DNA from: CAYQTL01 sp964420405
Lineage (GTDB): Bacteria > Acidobacteriota > Thermoanaerobaculia > Thermoanaerobaculales > Sulfomarinibacteraceae
Direction: 5' to 3'
NCBI GenBank assembly: GCA_964420405.1
Contig: CAYQTL010000035.1
Location: forward strand, 1-42,047
DNA: 42,047 bases
The notes under the pieces are model-generated. The model was given only the letters and a program-made list of their open reading frames with translations, did not search any database and was not told where the DNA came from. Positions 30,349-37,987 of this stretch are shown in pieces. The translations under genes were made by a program, and so were the position numbers. Each line of letters begins with the position of its first letter. Positions within the stretch are counted from its first letter, which is position 1.

Positions 30349-31574
30349 CCCCCCAGCACCTTGCTGCGGAAGTCGTCGTACAGTCGCCGCATGACCTCGG
30401 GCGCGGGCTCCCGCAGCGCGTAGGGGTCCATCTCGCGGCGCGGCGGCGCGTGCCGTCGCGACGGCACCTCGGCGAAGCGCCGGCGCCACTCCTCGGGCAG
30501 CCGCGCGGGGTCGAGCACGGTGCCGTCGCCCCACACGCCGGGATCGAGCTTCTCGTACTGGGCCTCGGGGGACAGCAGGAGGTCGATCGTCACCAGGGCG
30601 CCGGCGACGTGGGCCGCGCGCCTCGGGATGCCGAGGTAGTGGGTGTTGCGGATCGTGCCCGTCCTCAGCACGAACGCCTCCGCCGTCGGCGGGAAGATCC
30701 CCTGCCGGACCTTGGCGTCCACCTCCCCGTCGTTGTTGGACATGGTGAAGTCGACCTCGCCGGCGGCGAAGAGCTGGTGCAGCTGCGCCACCGATCCGGG
30801 AAAGCTCTCGCCGCGCCGCCACAGGTACGGACGCACTTCCTCGACCCAGGCCCACAGCCGCCCGGCGGCGCGCTCGTAGACCTCCTCGTCGAACGGCCCG
30901 TCCATCGAGCCCGGGCCGCCCGCGAGGTCGATCAGCAGCCCCTTGAGGAACGACATCCCGGTGAAGCCGGTCCCCCAGGTGAACCGTCCCGGGTTGTCGC
31001 GCACCCAGACGGCGAGCTCCTCGCGGGTCCGCGGCGGGTCGGGAACCCGCTCGCGATCGGTGATCAGGGCGAGCTGGACGCTGCCCCACGGCGCCTCCAT
31101 GCCAGCCGTATCCTGCTGGAAGTCGTAGCGGATGAACGGGTCGTCGGCGTCCACGTAGCGCATGCCCGGCAGCACCTGGGTGAATGGCCCGAGCAGGGCG
31201 TCGATCCGGCGGAGGGCGTCGAAGTTCTCACCGTTGATCCACACCACGTCGAGCTCGCTCGAGGCCTTGCCGGCCTCCAGCTCGGTCAGCAGCAGGTTGA
31301 CGATCTCGCGTCCCTCGGCGCTGACCACCTCGAGCCCGACGCCGTGCCGCGCGGCGAGCCGCGGCGCCACCCACCCCGTGATGTAGCGGTTGATCGACGG
31401 ATCCCCGGTCCACATGCCGACGGCGACGGTCTGGCCCCGCGCGCGCTCCGCGATCTGGGGCCATCCGAGGGCGAGCACCTCCTCGCCGGGCGGTGGCGGC
31501 GGCCCGGCGCCGCAGCCCGCCAGGACCGCCGCCGCCAGGACCGCCGCGACGCGGCGACCGGCCTCAGAGCACAA
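30345..31574 (-). CDS. YnjB-like ABC substrate-binding lipoprotein
   Basis: This 409-residue lipoprotein has the lipobox VLAGCG at residues 17-22, so it should be tethered to a membrane facing the periplasm. The mature domain opens with TVAVGMWTGDPSINRYITGW and contains ELDVVWINGENF, MEAPWGSVQLALITDRERVP and DFTMSNNDGEVDAKVRQGIF, a pattern I associate with the YnjB family of binding proteins, whose ligand is not established (metal or small organic cation transport has been suggested for related systems). The start is a TTG at 31574 with GGAG upstream, overlapping the end of the TonB receptor gene by 11 bases. That coupling implies the receptor and the importer handle the same ligand. Confidence 0.82.
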   Translation of the reverse strand: MCSEAGRRVAAVLAAAVLAGCGAGPPPPPGEEVLALGWPQIAERARGQTVAVGMWTGDPSINRYITGWVAPRLAARHGVGLEVVSAEGREIVNLLLTELEAGKASSELDVVWINGENFDALRRIDALLGPFTQVLPGMRYVDADDPFIRYDFQQDTAGMEAPWGSVQLALITDRERVPDPPRTREELAVWVRDNPGRFTWGTGFTGMSFLKGLLIDLAGGPGSMDGPFDEEVYERAAGRLWAWVEEVRPYLWRRGESFPGSVAQLHQLFAAGEVDFTMSNNDGEVDAKVRQGIFPPTAEAFVLRTGTIRNTHYLGIPRRAAHVAGALVTIDLLLSPEAQYEKLDPGVWGDGTVLDPARLPEEWRRRFAEVPSRRHAPPRREMDPYALREPAPEVMRRLYDDFRSKVLGG

Positions 31575-34551
31575 ACCGGACTCCGAGCTGGAACTGGCGC
31601 CGCGGACCGGTGTTGCGGACCACGAAGCCGGAGCCCGCTGGTCCGACCTGGATCTGGTTGCTCTGGGTGGCGTTGTTGGAGTAGCCCGAGTAGTTGCTCT
31701 CGTTGAACAGGTTGAACACGTCCACCCGCAGCTCGAGCTCGCCCCGGCCGACCGGCAGCCGGTACGCGAGACCGAGGTCCCACACGCTCGACCACGGCAA
31801 CCGGTCGCTGTTGCGCGGCTCGCCCGGCCAGCGGTCGCTGTTGCCGACGTAGGCGTCGGCGTACGCCCGGCCGTCGCCGTTGAGATCGGTGGTGCCCCAG
31901 AGGGTGGCGTCCGGGATCCGGTTGATCGGCTGGCCGCTCTGCACCAGCGCCGCCAGCGACACGGTCCACCGGTCGCCCGGGAAGACCTGCAGCAGGCCGT
32001 TGAATACGTGCGTGCGGTCGTTGACCGACGGGCCCCACTCGGCGGCCCAGTTGTTGGAGTCCTCGGCGCGGAAGTTGATGTCGTCTGTGTCGTTCTCCAG
32101 CTCCGACAGGGTGTAGGAGATCCGTCCGGCCCACAGCTCCTGCGGCTGGCTGACCAGGGTCACCGTCGCCGCACGGTAGCGGGCCTCGCCCGCCATCTCG
32201 GTCATGATGATGCTGCGGGCGCCGCCGTCCACGATCGGCACCGGCCGCGTCGCGTCGGCCTCGTCCGGAGTGCGGACGACCACGTCGTCGGGGTCGTCGA
32301 GCGGGTACGGCGCGGGGGCGTTGAGGTTGATCAGCCGCGGCAGGTCCTTGGCCCGCGTGTAGATCAGATCCACCGTCAGCAGCGAGTCCTCGGTCAGCCG
32401 CCGCTGGTAGCCGAGCGAGTAGTGGGTCGTGCGCGGGTTGTCCCAACCGTACGGGTTGAGGATCCGGCGCTCGTTGCTGATCACGAAGTCACGGCTGCCC
32501 TGGACCTCGTCGGGCGTCGGGCCGTCGAGGAGGTCCACGTCGTCGAAGCTGGCGGCCAGGTTGCCGTCGTAGGTGACGCGGTCCAGGTCGGTGCCGGCCG
32601 GCAGCAGGCCGAGGGCGATCAGCTGCTCGAGCTGCCACCGGAAGCCGGCGGCGGTCGAGCTCTGCTGCAGCGCGTCCGAGTGGATCGCGTACACGATCTT
32701 GTCGTGGAACACACCGAAACCGGCGCGGACGACGCTGCGGTCGTCGATCTGGTAGTTGGCCGAGAGCCGTGGCGAGAGGTTGTCCTCGTCGTAGTCCTCC
32801 GCGCCGCCCTTCGACAGCGTGTCCAGGTCCCACCGCAGCCCGGCCGACACCGTCAATTGCGGCGTCACACGCCACTGGTCCTCCAGGTAGACGCTGTACA
32901 GCTGCTGGCTGTCGCGGATCGCCCGCGGCCGCAGCTCGACGTCGTAGCGCAGCACCTCGGCGTCGGCCGGCAGGTCGAAGATCGACAGCCCGGCGCCGTA
33001 GCCGCCGGCGGCGATCTGCGCCTCCTGCGCCGCGGTCAGCCGCACCAGGTAGTTGCCGTTCGGGTTGCCGCCGCCGTACAGCTCGAACTCCGAGTGGATC
33101 GCCTCGGCGCCGAGCTTGAGCGTGTGGTCGCCGAGCATCAGCTCGAGCTTGTTCTGCAGCTGCCAGGTCCGCTCCTCGTCGGAGAAGGTCCAGCCGGGAT
33201 GACCGAGGATCGCCGCCGGCAGCTCGTCGACTCCGAGCACGGTGGCGCCGGGCCGGGCGACGTCGATTGGGTCGACGTACCCCCAGTCGAAGCGGCTGTG
33301 CTGGACCGCCAGCCGGTTGTACACGTCGGAGTGCACCCAGGTGGTGGAGAGCGCGGCCAGGGCCGAGTCCCGGTTCTGGGTGCTGCCGGCCTCGGGGAAG
33401 ATCACGCCGCCGTCGAGCCCGCCGCCCTGCCGCTCGATCTCCACGTCGCCCCAGTTCAACCGGGCCGCGCTCGCCACCGACGTGCTCCACCGGTGGTCGA
33501 AGCGCCCGGACAGGTACACGAACTCGTTGGTGCCCGGCACCGTGGCCGCGATTCCGAGCCGCGGCGAGGACAGGGCGTTGTCCTTCTCGTCCCGGGTCCA
33601 CTCGGCGTTGAGGAAGTAAAACGTCCGGTCCCGTCCGAGCGGGCCGCCGAGCGCGAGACCGGCCTGGTGGCGCTCGAAGCCCTCCTTGACGGCGTTGCCC
33701 GACAGGTCGCGGCCGGCGAAGGACGAGCTCGCGTCGAGCGCGTCGCCCGGGCGCGACAGGTAGTAGGCCTCGCCGTGCAGCTCGTTGCTGCCCGACTTGG
33801 TGGTGACGTTGAAGATGCCGTTGCCGGTGCGGCCGAACTCGGCCGAGAACGAGCTCGTCAGCACCGTCACGTCCTGTACGAAGCCGGTCGGCATCGCGAA
33901 CTTCTGCCCGCCCAGGAACCCCTCGTTGTTCTCGAGCCCGTCGATCATGTAGTTGGTGTACAGGGCGTTGGCGCCGTTGATGCTGACGTTCGGCGCCTCG
34001 GGGTAGAAGCCGGTCGCCTGGGTGACGTTGGGCAGGCGGTACAGCGCCCGGGTCAGGTCACGCCCTTCCACCGGCAGCGCCCGCAGCTCGCGCTCCACCA
34101 GCGTCGCCGAAACCTCGGCGTTGACGGTGTTGGGCACCGCAGTCTGGCGATCGGCGAGCACCTGCACCTCGCCGGCGAACGCCGCCGACGACCGCAGCAG
34201 GAGCCGCACGCTGCGGTCGTAGCTGGTCCTGAGGATGATGTCGGTGGCGGTGCTGGTGCCGAAACCGGACGGCCCCACGGCGGTGACGGTGTAGGGGCCG
34301 CCGGTCGGCAGCGCCTGGAAGCGGGCGCGGCCGAGCTGGTCGGTCTTCAGCTGCGCGACGTAGCCGGTCGCGGGGTTGGTCACGTCGACCTCGACGCCGG
34401 CCACCGGCGCGCCGGTGTCCTCGAGGCTGACGGCGACCTCGAGGTTGGCCTGGGCGGCGACGGGAGCCGCCGCGAGCGCCAGTGCGGCGACGACGAGCAG
34501 GGCTCGCCAGGTGATTCCGAGTATGGGTTGGAACGGACGGGCCAGGGTCAT
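31564..34551 (-). CDS. Oar-like TonB-dependent outer-membrane receptor
   Basis: This 995-residue outer-membrane receptor has a signal peptide to about residue 34 (PVAAQA). A carboxypeptidase-regulatory-like beta domain (about 36-115, LEDTGAPVAGVEVDVTNPAT, ARFQALPTGGPYTVT) precedes the plug (about 130-245, including VSINGANALYTNYMIDGLEN and SAEFGRTGNGIFNVTTKSG). A 22-strand-type barrel runs to the C-terminal QFQLGVRFVL. This architecture is abundant in Acidobacteriota. No convincing TonB box is visible. GGAG precedes the ATG. The ligand cannot be deduced, but the overlap with a binding-protein gene suggests it passes substrate to that ABC importer. Confidence 0.92.
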   Translation of the reverse strand: MTLARPFQPILGITWRALLVVAALALAAAPVAAQANLEVAVSLEDTGAPVAGVEVDVTNPATGYVAQLKTDQLGRARFQALPTGGPYTVTAVGPSGFGTSTATDIILRTSYDRSVRLLLRSSAAFAGEVQVLADRQTAVPNTVNAEVSATLVERELRALPVEGRDLTRALYRLPNVTQATGFYPEAPNVSINGANALYTNYMIDGLENNEGFLGGQKFAMPTGFVQDVTVLTSSFSAEFGRTGNGIFNVTTKSGSNELHGEAYYLSRPGDALDASSSFAGRDLSGNAVKEGFERHQAGLALGGPLGRDRTFYFLNAEWTRDEKDNALSSPRLGIAATVPGTNEFVYLSGRFDHRWSTSVASAARLNWGDVEIERQGGGLDGGVIFPEAGSTQNRDSALAALSTTWVHSDVYNRLAVQHSRFDWGYVDPIDVARPGATVLGVDELPAAILGHPGWTFSDEERTWQLQNKLELMLGDHTLKLGAEAIHSEFELYGGGNPNGNYLVRLTAAQEAQIAAGGYGAGLSIFDLPADAEVLRYDVELRPRAIRDSQQLYSVYLEDQWRVTPQLTVSAGLRWDLDTLSKGGAEDYDEDNLSPRLSANYQIDDRSVVRAGFGVFHDKIVYAIHSDALQQSSTAAGFRWQLEQLIALGLLPAGTDLDRVTYDGNLAASFDDVDLLDGPTPDEVQGSRDFVISNERRILNPYGWDNPRTTHYSLGYQRRLTEDSLLTVDLIYTRAKDLPRLINLNAPAPYPLDDPDDVVVRTPDEADATRPVPIVDGGARSIIMTEMAGEARYRAATVTLVSQPQELWAGRISYTLSELENDTDDINFRAEDSNNWAAEWGPSVNDRTHVFNGLLQVFPGDRWTVSLAALVQSGQPINRIPDATLWGTTDLNGDGRAYADAYVGNSDRWPGEPRNSDRLPWSSVWDLGLAYRLPVGRGELELRVDVFNLFNESNYSGYSNNATQSNQIQVGPAGSGFVVRNTGPRRQFQLGVRFVL

Positions 34552-34641
34552 GCGCGCGCTCCTTCGATCGGTCGGAGGTTGCCGGAGACGCGGTCGGATG
34601 CCCGCGCCGGACGGCTCGCCGCGAGTCGTGGCGGTCAGGGC

Positions 34642-35391
34642 TCAGGCGGCGGCGCGAGCCGGCGGGCCCCGGCGACAGAACGGCTCACGCAGGTGCACGT
34701 GGTGCCTGCGCTGGGGAGGATGCGAACGGAAGGGAGGCTGGACGGCGTCGGCGGCCAGCAGAGCGGCCACCTCGATGTCCGCCGGGACCGACTGGGCGAG
34801 GCGGCGCAGGTCCCCGCCGTCGTCGACGTCCGTCAGGGTCTCGGTCAACACCACCGCACCGGGGCACCGCGAACGCAGCTCGGCGAGCACCGTCGGCCGG
34901 AGCCAGCGGACCCCGGCCAGGAGGCTCTCGGCCTGCGGCGTACACCCGATGAGGTAGGTGCCGCCGTCGTCGGCCGGCCCCAGCACCATCGGGGCGGCGT
35001 CGAGGGCGGCGAACGCGGCCACGAAATGGTGTGCGCCGATCCCGGGTGAGTCGATGCCGGCCGACAGCACCCGGTCGAAGCCGAGGGCGCGCACGTCGGC
35101 GAAGGCGTTGGCGAGCTTCTCGCCGAAGCCGCGGCCGCGCTGGGGCAGGCAACGGACGCCGCAGGGCCTCAGCCACCAGCCGTCGGTCGCGACCACCAGC
35201 TCGGCGCCGGCCTCGGCGGCGGCGGTCCGGATCCGACGCAACGCCAGGGCGAACAGGGGCGCTCCGTCGCGAAGGCCCTTGGCCGCCGCCTCCGCCGCGG
35301 GTGAGCGTGCGAAGAGCAGCACCGCGCGTCGCGGCACCGCCGCTCGCCGATCGCCCCCCTCCGGCCGGCCCTCGCAGGACCCGACTGTCAC
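34642..35391 (-). CDS. DUF2064 / GT-A-like nucleotidyl- or glycosyltransferase
   Basis: This 249-residue protein has the DUF2064 pattern: RRAVLLFARSPAAEAAAKGL at the start, RGFGEKLANAFADV, VLSAGIDSPGIGAHHF (the GxDxP metal region) and LGPADDGGTYLIGC. These proteins resemble small GT-A transferases (TIGR04282), often beside genes for modified lipids or peptides. The first residues of the usual GKAKTRL loop are altered to EAAAKGLR, so activity may differ. A GTG start follows GGAGGGCAG. A TTGACA at about 35432-35437 (minus strand) overlaps the stop of the upstream phosphoesterase gene. It sits 90 bases upstream of the TonB receptor and may lead that operon. Confidence 0.78.
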   Translation of the reverse strand: MTVGSCEGRPEGGDRRAAVPRRAVLLFARSPAAEAAAKGLRDGAPLFALALRRIRTAAAEAGAELVVATDGWWLRPCGVRCLPQRGRGFGEKLANAFADVRALGFDRVLSAGIDSPGIGAHHFVAAFAALDAAPMVLGPADDGGTYLIGCTPQAESLLAGVRWLRPTVLAELRSRCPGAVVLTETLTDVDDGGDLRRLAQSVPADIEVAALLAADAVQPPFRSHPPQRRHHVHLREPFCRRGPPARAAA

Positions 35392-35431
35392 CTGCCCTCC
35401 GGACTCACCGTCCGCGATCCGCGGTCGGCTG

Positions 35432-36586
35432 TCAAGCGCCCGGCGTGGCCTCCGCGCGGCTGCGCAGGGTGACGACCACGATCTCCGCCGGCGCGCCGAG
35501 CCGCATGGGGGGTCCCCAGGTGCCGGCGCCGCGGGACACGATCTGGATCATGCCGTCGACCTCGAACCGGCCGGCGACGTGGGGATAGGTCGTCCGCACC
35601 AGCAGGTTGAACGGCCACAGCTGGCCGCCGTGGGTGTGGCCGTTCAGCATCAGATCGGCGCCGGCCGCCGCCGCCCGGGCCTCGTCCTCCGGCGCGTGCT
35701 GCAGGAGGATCGCCACGTCACGGTCCGGCACCTCCTCGAGCGCCGCCGCGACATCGGCCTCGGACCTCCCGGTCTGGGCGCCACCCCGGTCGTCCGGGAC
35801 CCCGGCGATCCACAGACCGGGCGCGAGGCGGACGGCCTGGTTGTCCAGCACCGTGTAGCCGGCGTCCGCGAGCAGCCGCCGGCTGCGTCCCCGGCCCGCG
35901 TAGTACTCGTGGTTGCCGAGCACCGCGTAGACGCCGGCGGGCGCCCGCAGCCGCCGCAGCTCGGGCAGCAGCCGCTCCACCACCCCGGCGTCGGCGTCCA
36001 CCAGGTCGCCGGTGATCGCGACCGCGTCCGGATCGGAGGTCGCCACCTGCCGCAGGATCGTCTCGAGGCGGCCGCGGCCCAGGATCGTGCCGAGGTGGAC
36101 GTCCGACACCTGCGCGACCCGGAACCCGTCGGCCGCCTCGGGCAGCCCGTCGACGACCACCTCCTCGTGCCGGAGAGCCGGTGCCCGGCCGCCGCTCCAC
36201 CACGCCCAGGCCGACGCCAGGGTCACCAGCACCACCGCGGCGAGCCGTAGCACCGGCACCCACGGCCGCAGCACCGTGCCGCCGAGCGTCACCACCTCGA
36301 CCGCGACCAGGGTGGCCACCAGCAGGAACAGGGCGCCCATCCACACCGCGCCGGCGTACTCGAGGGCGCGGCCGGGAGCATGGAGGCCCGCGGCGAACAG
36401 CAGCCGGCCGGCGGGATAGGACAGCAGGCCCGCCGCCAGGACGACCCCTGCCGCGAGGCGGAGCTTCGCGTCCGCCACCAGGGGCAGCAGCCGCCATCCG
36501 ACGTAGGCGTGCTGCGCCGCCCACACGGCCAGCACCACCGTCAGGAACACCGCGAAGCGCACGCCCGAGCTCACCGACCGTCCCAA
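35432..36586 (-). CDS. Membrane metallophosphoesterase (YkuE/YaeI-like)
   Basis: The N-terminal third (residues 1-145 from this start) holds four TM helices, and the C-terminal part is a calcineurin-like phosphoesterase. Metal motifs in order are VAQVSDVHLGTILGRGR, AITGDLVDADAG, AVLGNHEYYAGRGR, ILLQHAPEDEA and MLNGHTHGGQLWPF. Relatives cleave UDP-diacylglucosamine or other phospho-lipid substrates, so an envelope role is plausible. The start is uncertain. TTG at 36586 (AGGAGG 13 bases upstream) or GTG at 36574 are favoured over the open extension to 36763, because that extension is low-complexity and runs across a PspC gene remnant on the other strand. Confidence 0.86.
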   Translation of the reverse strand: MGRSVSSGVRFAVFLTVVLAVWAAQHAYVGWRLLPLVADAKLRLAAGVVLAAGLLSYPAGRLLFAAGLHAPGRALEYAGAVWMGALFLLVATLVAVEVVTLGGTVLRPWVPVLRLAAVVLVTLASAWAWWSGGRAPALRHEEVVVDGLPEAADGFRVAQVSDVHLGTILGRGRLETILRQVATSDPDAVAITGDLVDADAGVVERLLPELRRLRAPAGVYAVLGNHEYYAGRGRSRRLLADAGYTVLDNQAVRLAPGLWIAGVPDDRGGAQTGRSEADVAAALEEVPDRDVAILLQHAPEDEARAAAAGADLMLNGHTHGGQLWPFNLLVRTTYPHVAGRFEVDGMIQIVSRGAGTWGPPMRLGAPAEIVVVTLRSRAEATPGA

Positions 36587-36618
36587 CCCCCGCCACCGCC
36601 CTCCTATTGCGCCCGCCC

Positions 36619-36854
36619 GTGACCCGTCGGTGGGATCGACGGCAGGGTTCCGATCGCGCTGCCGATCCTGATCCGACAGGCTCGTCGCCGGCGTCTGCGG
36701 CGGCGTCGCCCGCCGGCTCGGCTGGAGCCCGCTCGCGGTCCGCACACTGGCCGTCGCCCTCACCCTGCTGTCGGCGCTCCTCCCGGGTGTCCCCGCCCAC
36801 CTGGTGCTGTGGCTCGTGATGCCGGCCCCGCCCCGACCGGCCCGTCGCGGCTGA
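36619..36854 (+). pseudogene. Frameshifted PspC-domain gene
   Basis: The frame at 36675-36854 encodes DRLVAGVCGGVARRLGWSPL, then AVRTLAVALTLLSALLPGVP and AHLVLWLVMPAP. This is an almost complete PspC domain, the one-TM module found in phage-shock and anti-sigma-like membrane proteins. No ATG, GTG or TTG exists in that frame before the upstream TGA at 36669. A GTG at 36619 opens a short arginine-rich frame (TRRWDRRQGSDRAADPD) typical of PspC N-termini, but in a different frame, so one small insertion or deletion near 36660-36680 separates the halves. It may be a decayed gene or an assembly error. Too small to have been detected as a standard open frame. Confidence 0.62.
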
Positions 36855-36946
36855 GCGATCCCGTCGCCCCTCGGGCCGAGGATCCGCCGGGGTGGTCGCG
36901 AGGGCGAACCGATCCCGTCGCCGCTCCACGATCACTCTCCGGCCTG

Positions 36947-36954
36947 GGTATCAT
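36947..36954 (+). promoter_or_regulatory. Candidate -10 region of the GFA-like/DUF1801 pair
   Basis: GGTATCAT lies 24 bases before the start of the GFA-like gene and matches a motif recurring ahead of several plus-strand genes here. No clear -35 is seen. Confidence 0.3.
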
Positions 36955-36977
36955 CTCCGGAAAGGAGGGACGTCAGG

Positions 36978-37403
36978 ATGTCGGAGCCACGTGAGCGGAG
37001 CGGGAGCTGCCTGTGCGGGGCGATCCGGATCACCGCCCGGCGGGTGTCGCCGAGCGTCGGCGCGTGCCACTGCTCGATGTGCCGGAGGTGGGGCGGCGGT
37101 CCGCTGCTGGCCGTCGACTGCGGCACCGAGGTGGAGATCGAGGGCGAGGAGCACGTGTCGGTGTTCGGGTCGTCGGCGTGGGCCGAACGGGGGTTCTGCT
37201 CGCGGTGCGGCAGCCACCTGTTCTACCGCCTGAAGCAGAGCGGGCAGGTGATCCTGTCCGCCGGGCTGCTCGACGACCAGACCGGCTTCACGTTCGACCA
37301 CCAGGTGTTCGTCGACGAGCGGCCCGACTACTACGAGTTCGCCAACCGGACGCACGACATGACCGGCCCCGAAGTGTTCGCGAAGTACGGACCCTCGAGC
37401 TGA
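36978..37403 (+). CDS. GFA/CENP-V family zinc protein
   Basis: This 141-residue cytoplasmic protein is of the glutathione-dependent formaldehyde-activating (GFA) family. The structural zinc site uses SCLCGAI (Cys-x-Cys) with FCSRCGSHLFYRL, and the catalytic zinc site uses ACHCSMCRRW. Length and motif spacing match single-domain family members, whose substrates are generally unknown; formaldehyde activation is established only for Gfa-type enzymes. AAAGGAGGG lies about 10 bases before the ATG. It is followed after 25 bases by the DUF1801 gene, probably on the same transcript. Confidence 0.9.
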   Translation: MSEPRERSGSCLCGAIRITARRVSPSVGACHCSMCRRWGGGPLLAVDCGTEVEIEGEEHVSVFGSSAWAERGFCSRCGSHLFYRLKQSGQVILSAGLLDDQTGFTFDHQVFVDERPDYYEFANRTHDMTGPEVFAKYGPSS

Positions 37404-37428
37404 GGATCCGACCGGGGGAGAGATCGCC

Positions 37429-37857
37429 ATGGCAGGGAACGTCACCCGCCCGACCGGCCTGAGCGTCGAGGAGTTCCTGGCGTCCCTCGACCCCGACCGT
37501 CGGCGGCGCGAGGCATTCGAGCTCGACGCCATCTTCCGGAGGGTCACGGGATGGAACCCGGTGATGTGGGGGCCGTCGATCGTCGGGTACGGCTCCTACC
37601 ACTACCGGTACGAGAGCGGCCGCGAGGGCGAGTCCCTCGCCACTGGGTTCTCGCCCCGGAAGGCGAAGCACTCGATCTACATCCTGCCGGGCTACGACGA
37701 CCACGGGCCGATCCTCGATCGGCTGGGCAGGCACTCCACGGGCCGCTCCTGCCTGTATGTCACGCGACTCGACGCGATCGACCTCGACGTCCTCGCCGAG
37801 CTGATCCGGGCGGGACTCGACGAGCTGGGCAGACGCTGGCCGGCCCGCCCGAGCTGA
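37429..37857 (+). CDS. DUF1801 family protein
   Basis: This 142-residue protein has the DUF1801 pattern: VEEFLASLDPDRRRREAFEL, the core GWNPVMWGPSIVGYGSYHYR, then KAKHSIYILPGYDD. These small proteins have a YdhG-like fold and may bind a ligand or act as chaperone-like accessory factors; no reaction is known. A GGGGAG ribosome site precedes the ATG. It lies directly downstream of the GFA-like gene and ends in a hairpin. Confidence 0.88.
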   Translation: MAGNVTRPTGLSVEEFLASLDPDRRRREAFELDAIFRRVTGWNPVMWGPSIVGYGSYHYRYESGREGESLATGFSPRKAKHSIYILPGYDDHGPILDRLGRHSTGRSCLYVTRLDAIDLDVLAELIRAGLDELGRRWPARPS

Positions 37858-37878
37858 GCCCGCGGCACCGGCGGGCTC
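37856..37878 (+). terminator. Hairpin at the end of the DUF1801 gene
   Basis: Arms GAGCCCGC (37856-37863) and GCGGGCTC (37871-37878) pair around a 7-base loop, starting within the stop codon. No T-run follows. Confidence 0.5.
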
Positions 37879-37987
37879 TCCGGTCTGCGCCGCCGACCGG
37901 ACCCACGACGTGACCGGCCCCCCGCCGAGGCGTTCGCGAACCACGGCCCGTCATCGTGCGGATTCCCGCGGAGGCGGTCGCGGTCGC

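Noticed and set aside
31390..35049. 1219-codon plus-strand frame opposite the TonB receptor
   Set aside because: Antisense shadow caused by third-position GC bias. The receptor frame carries all recognisable motifs.
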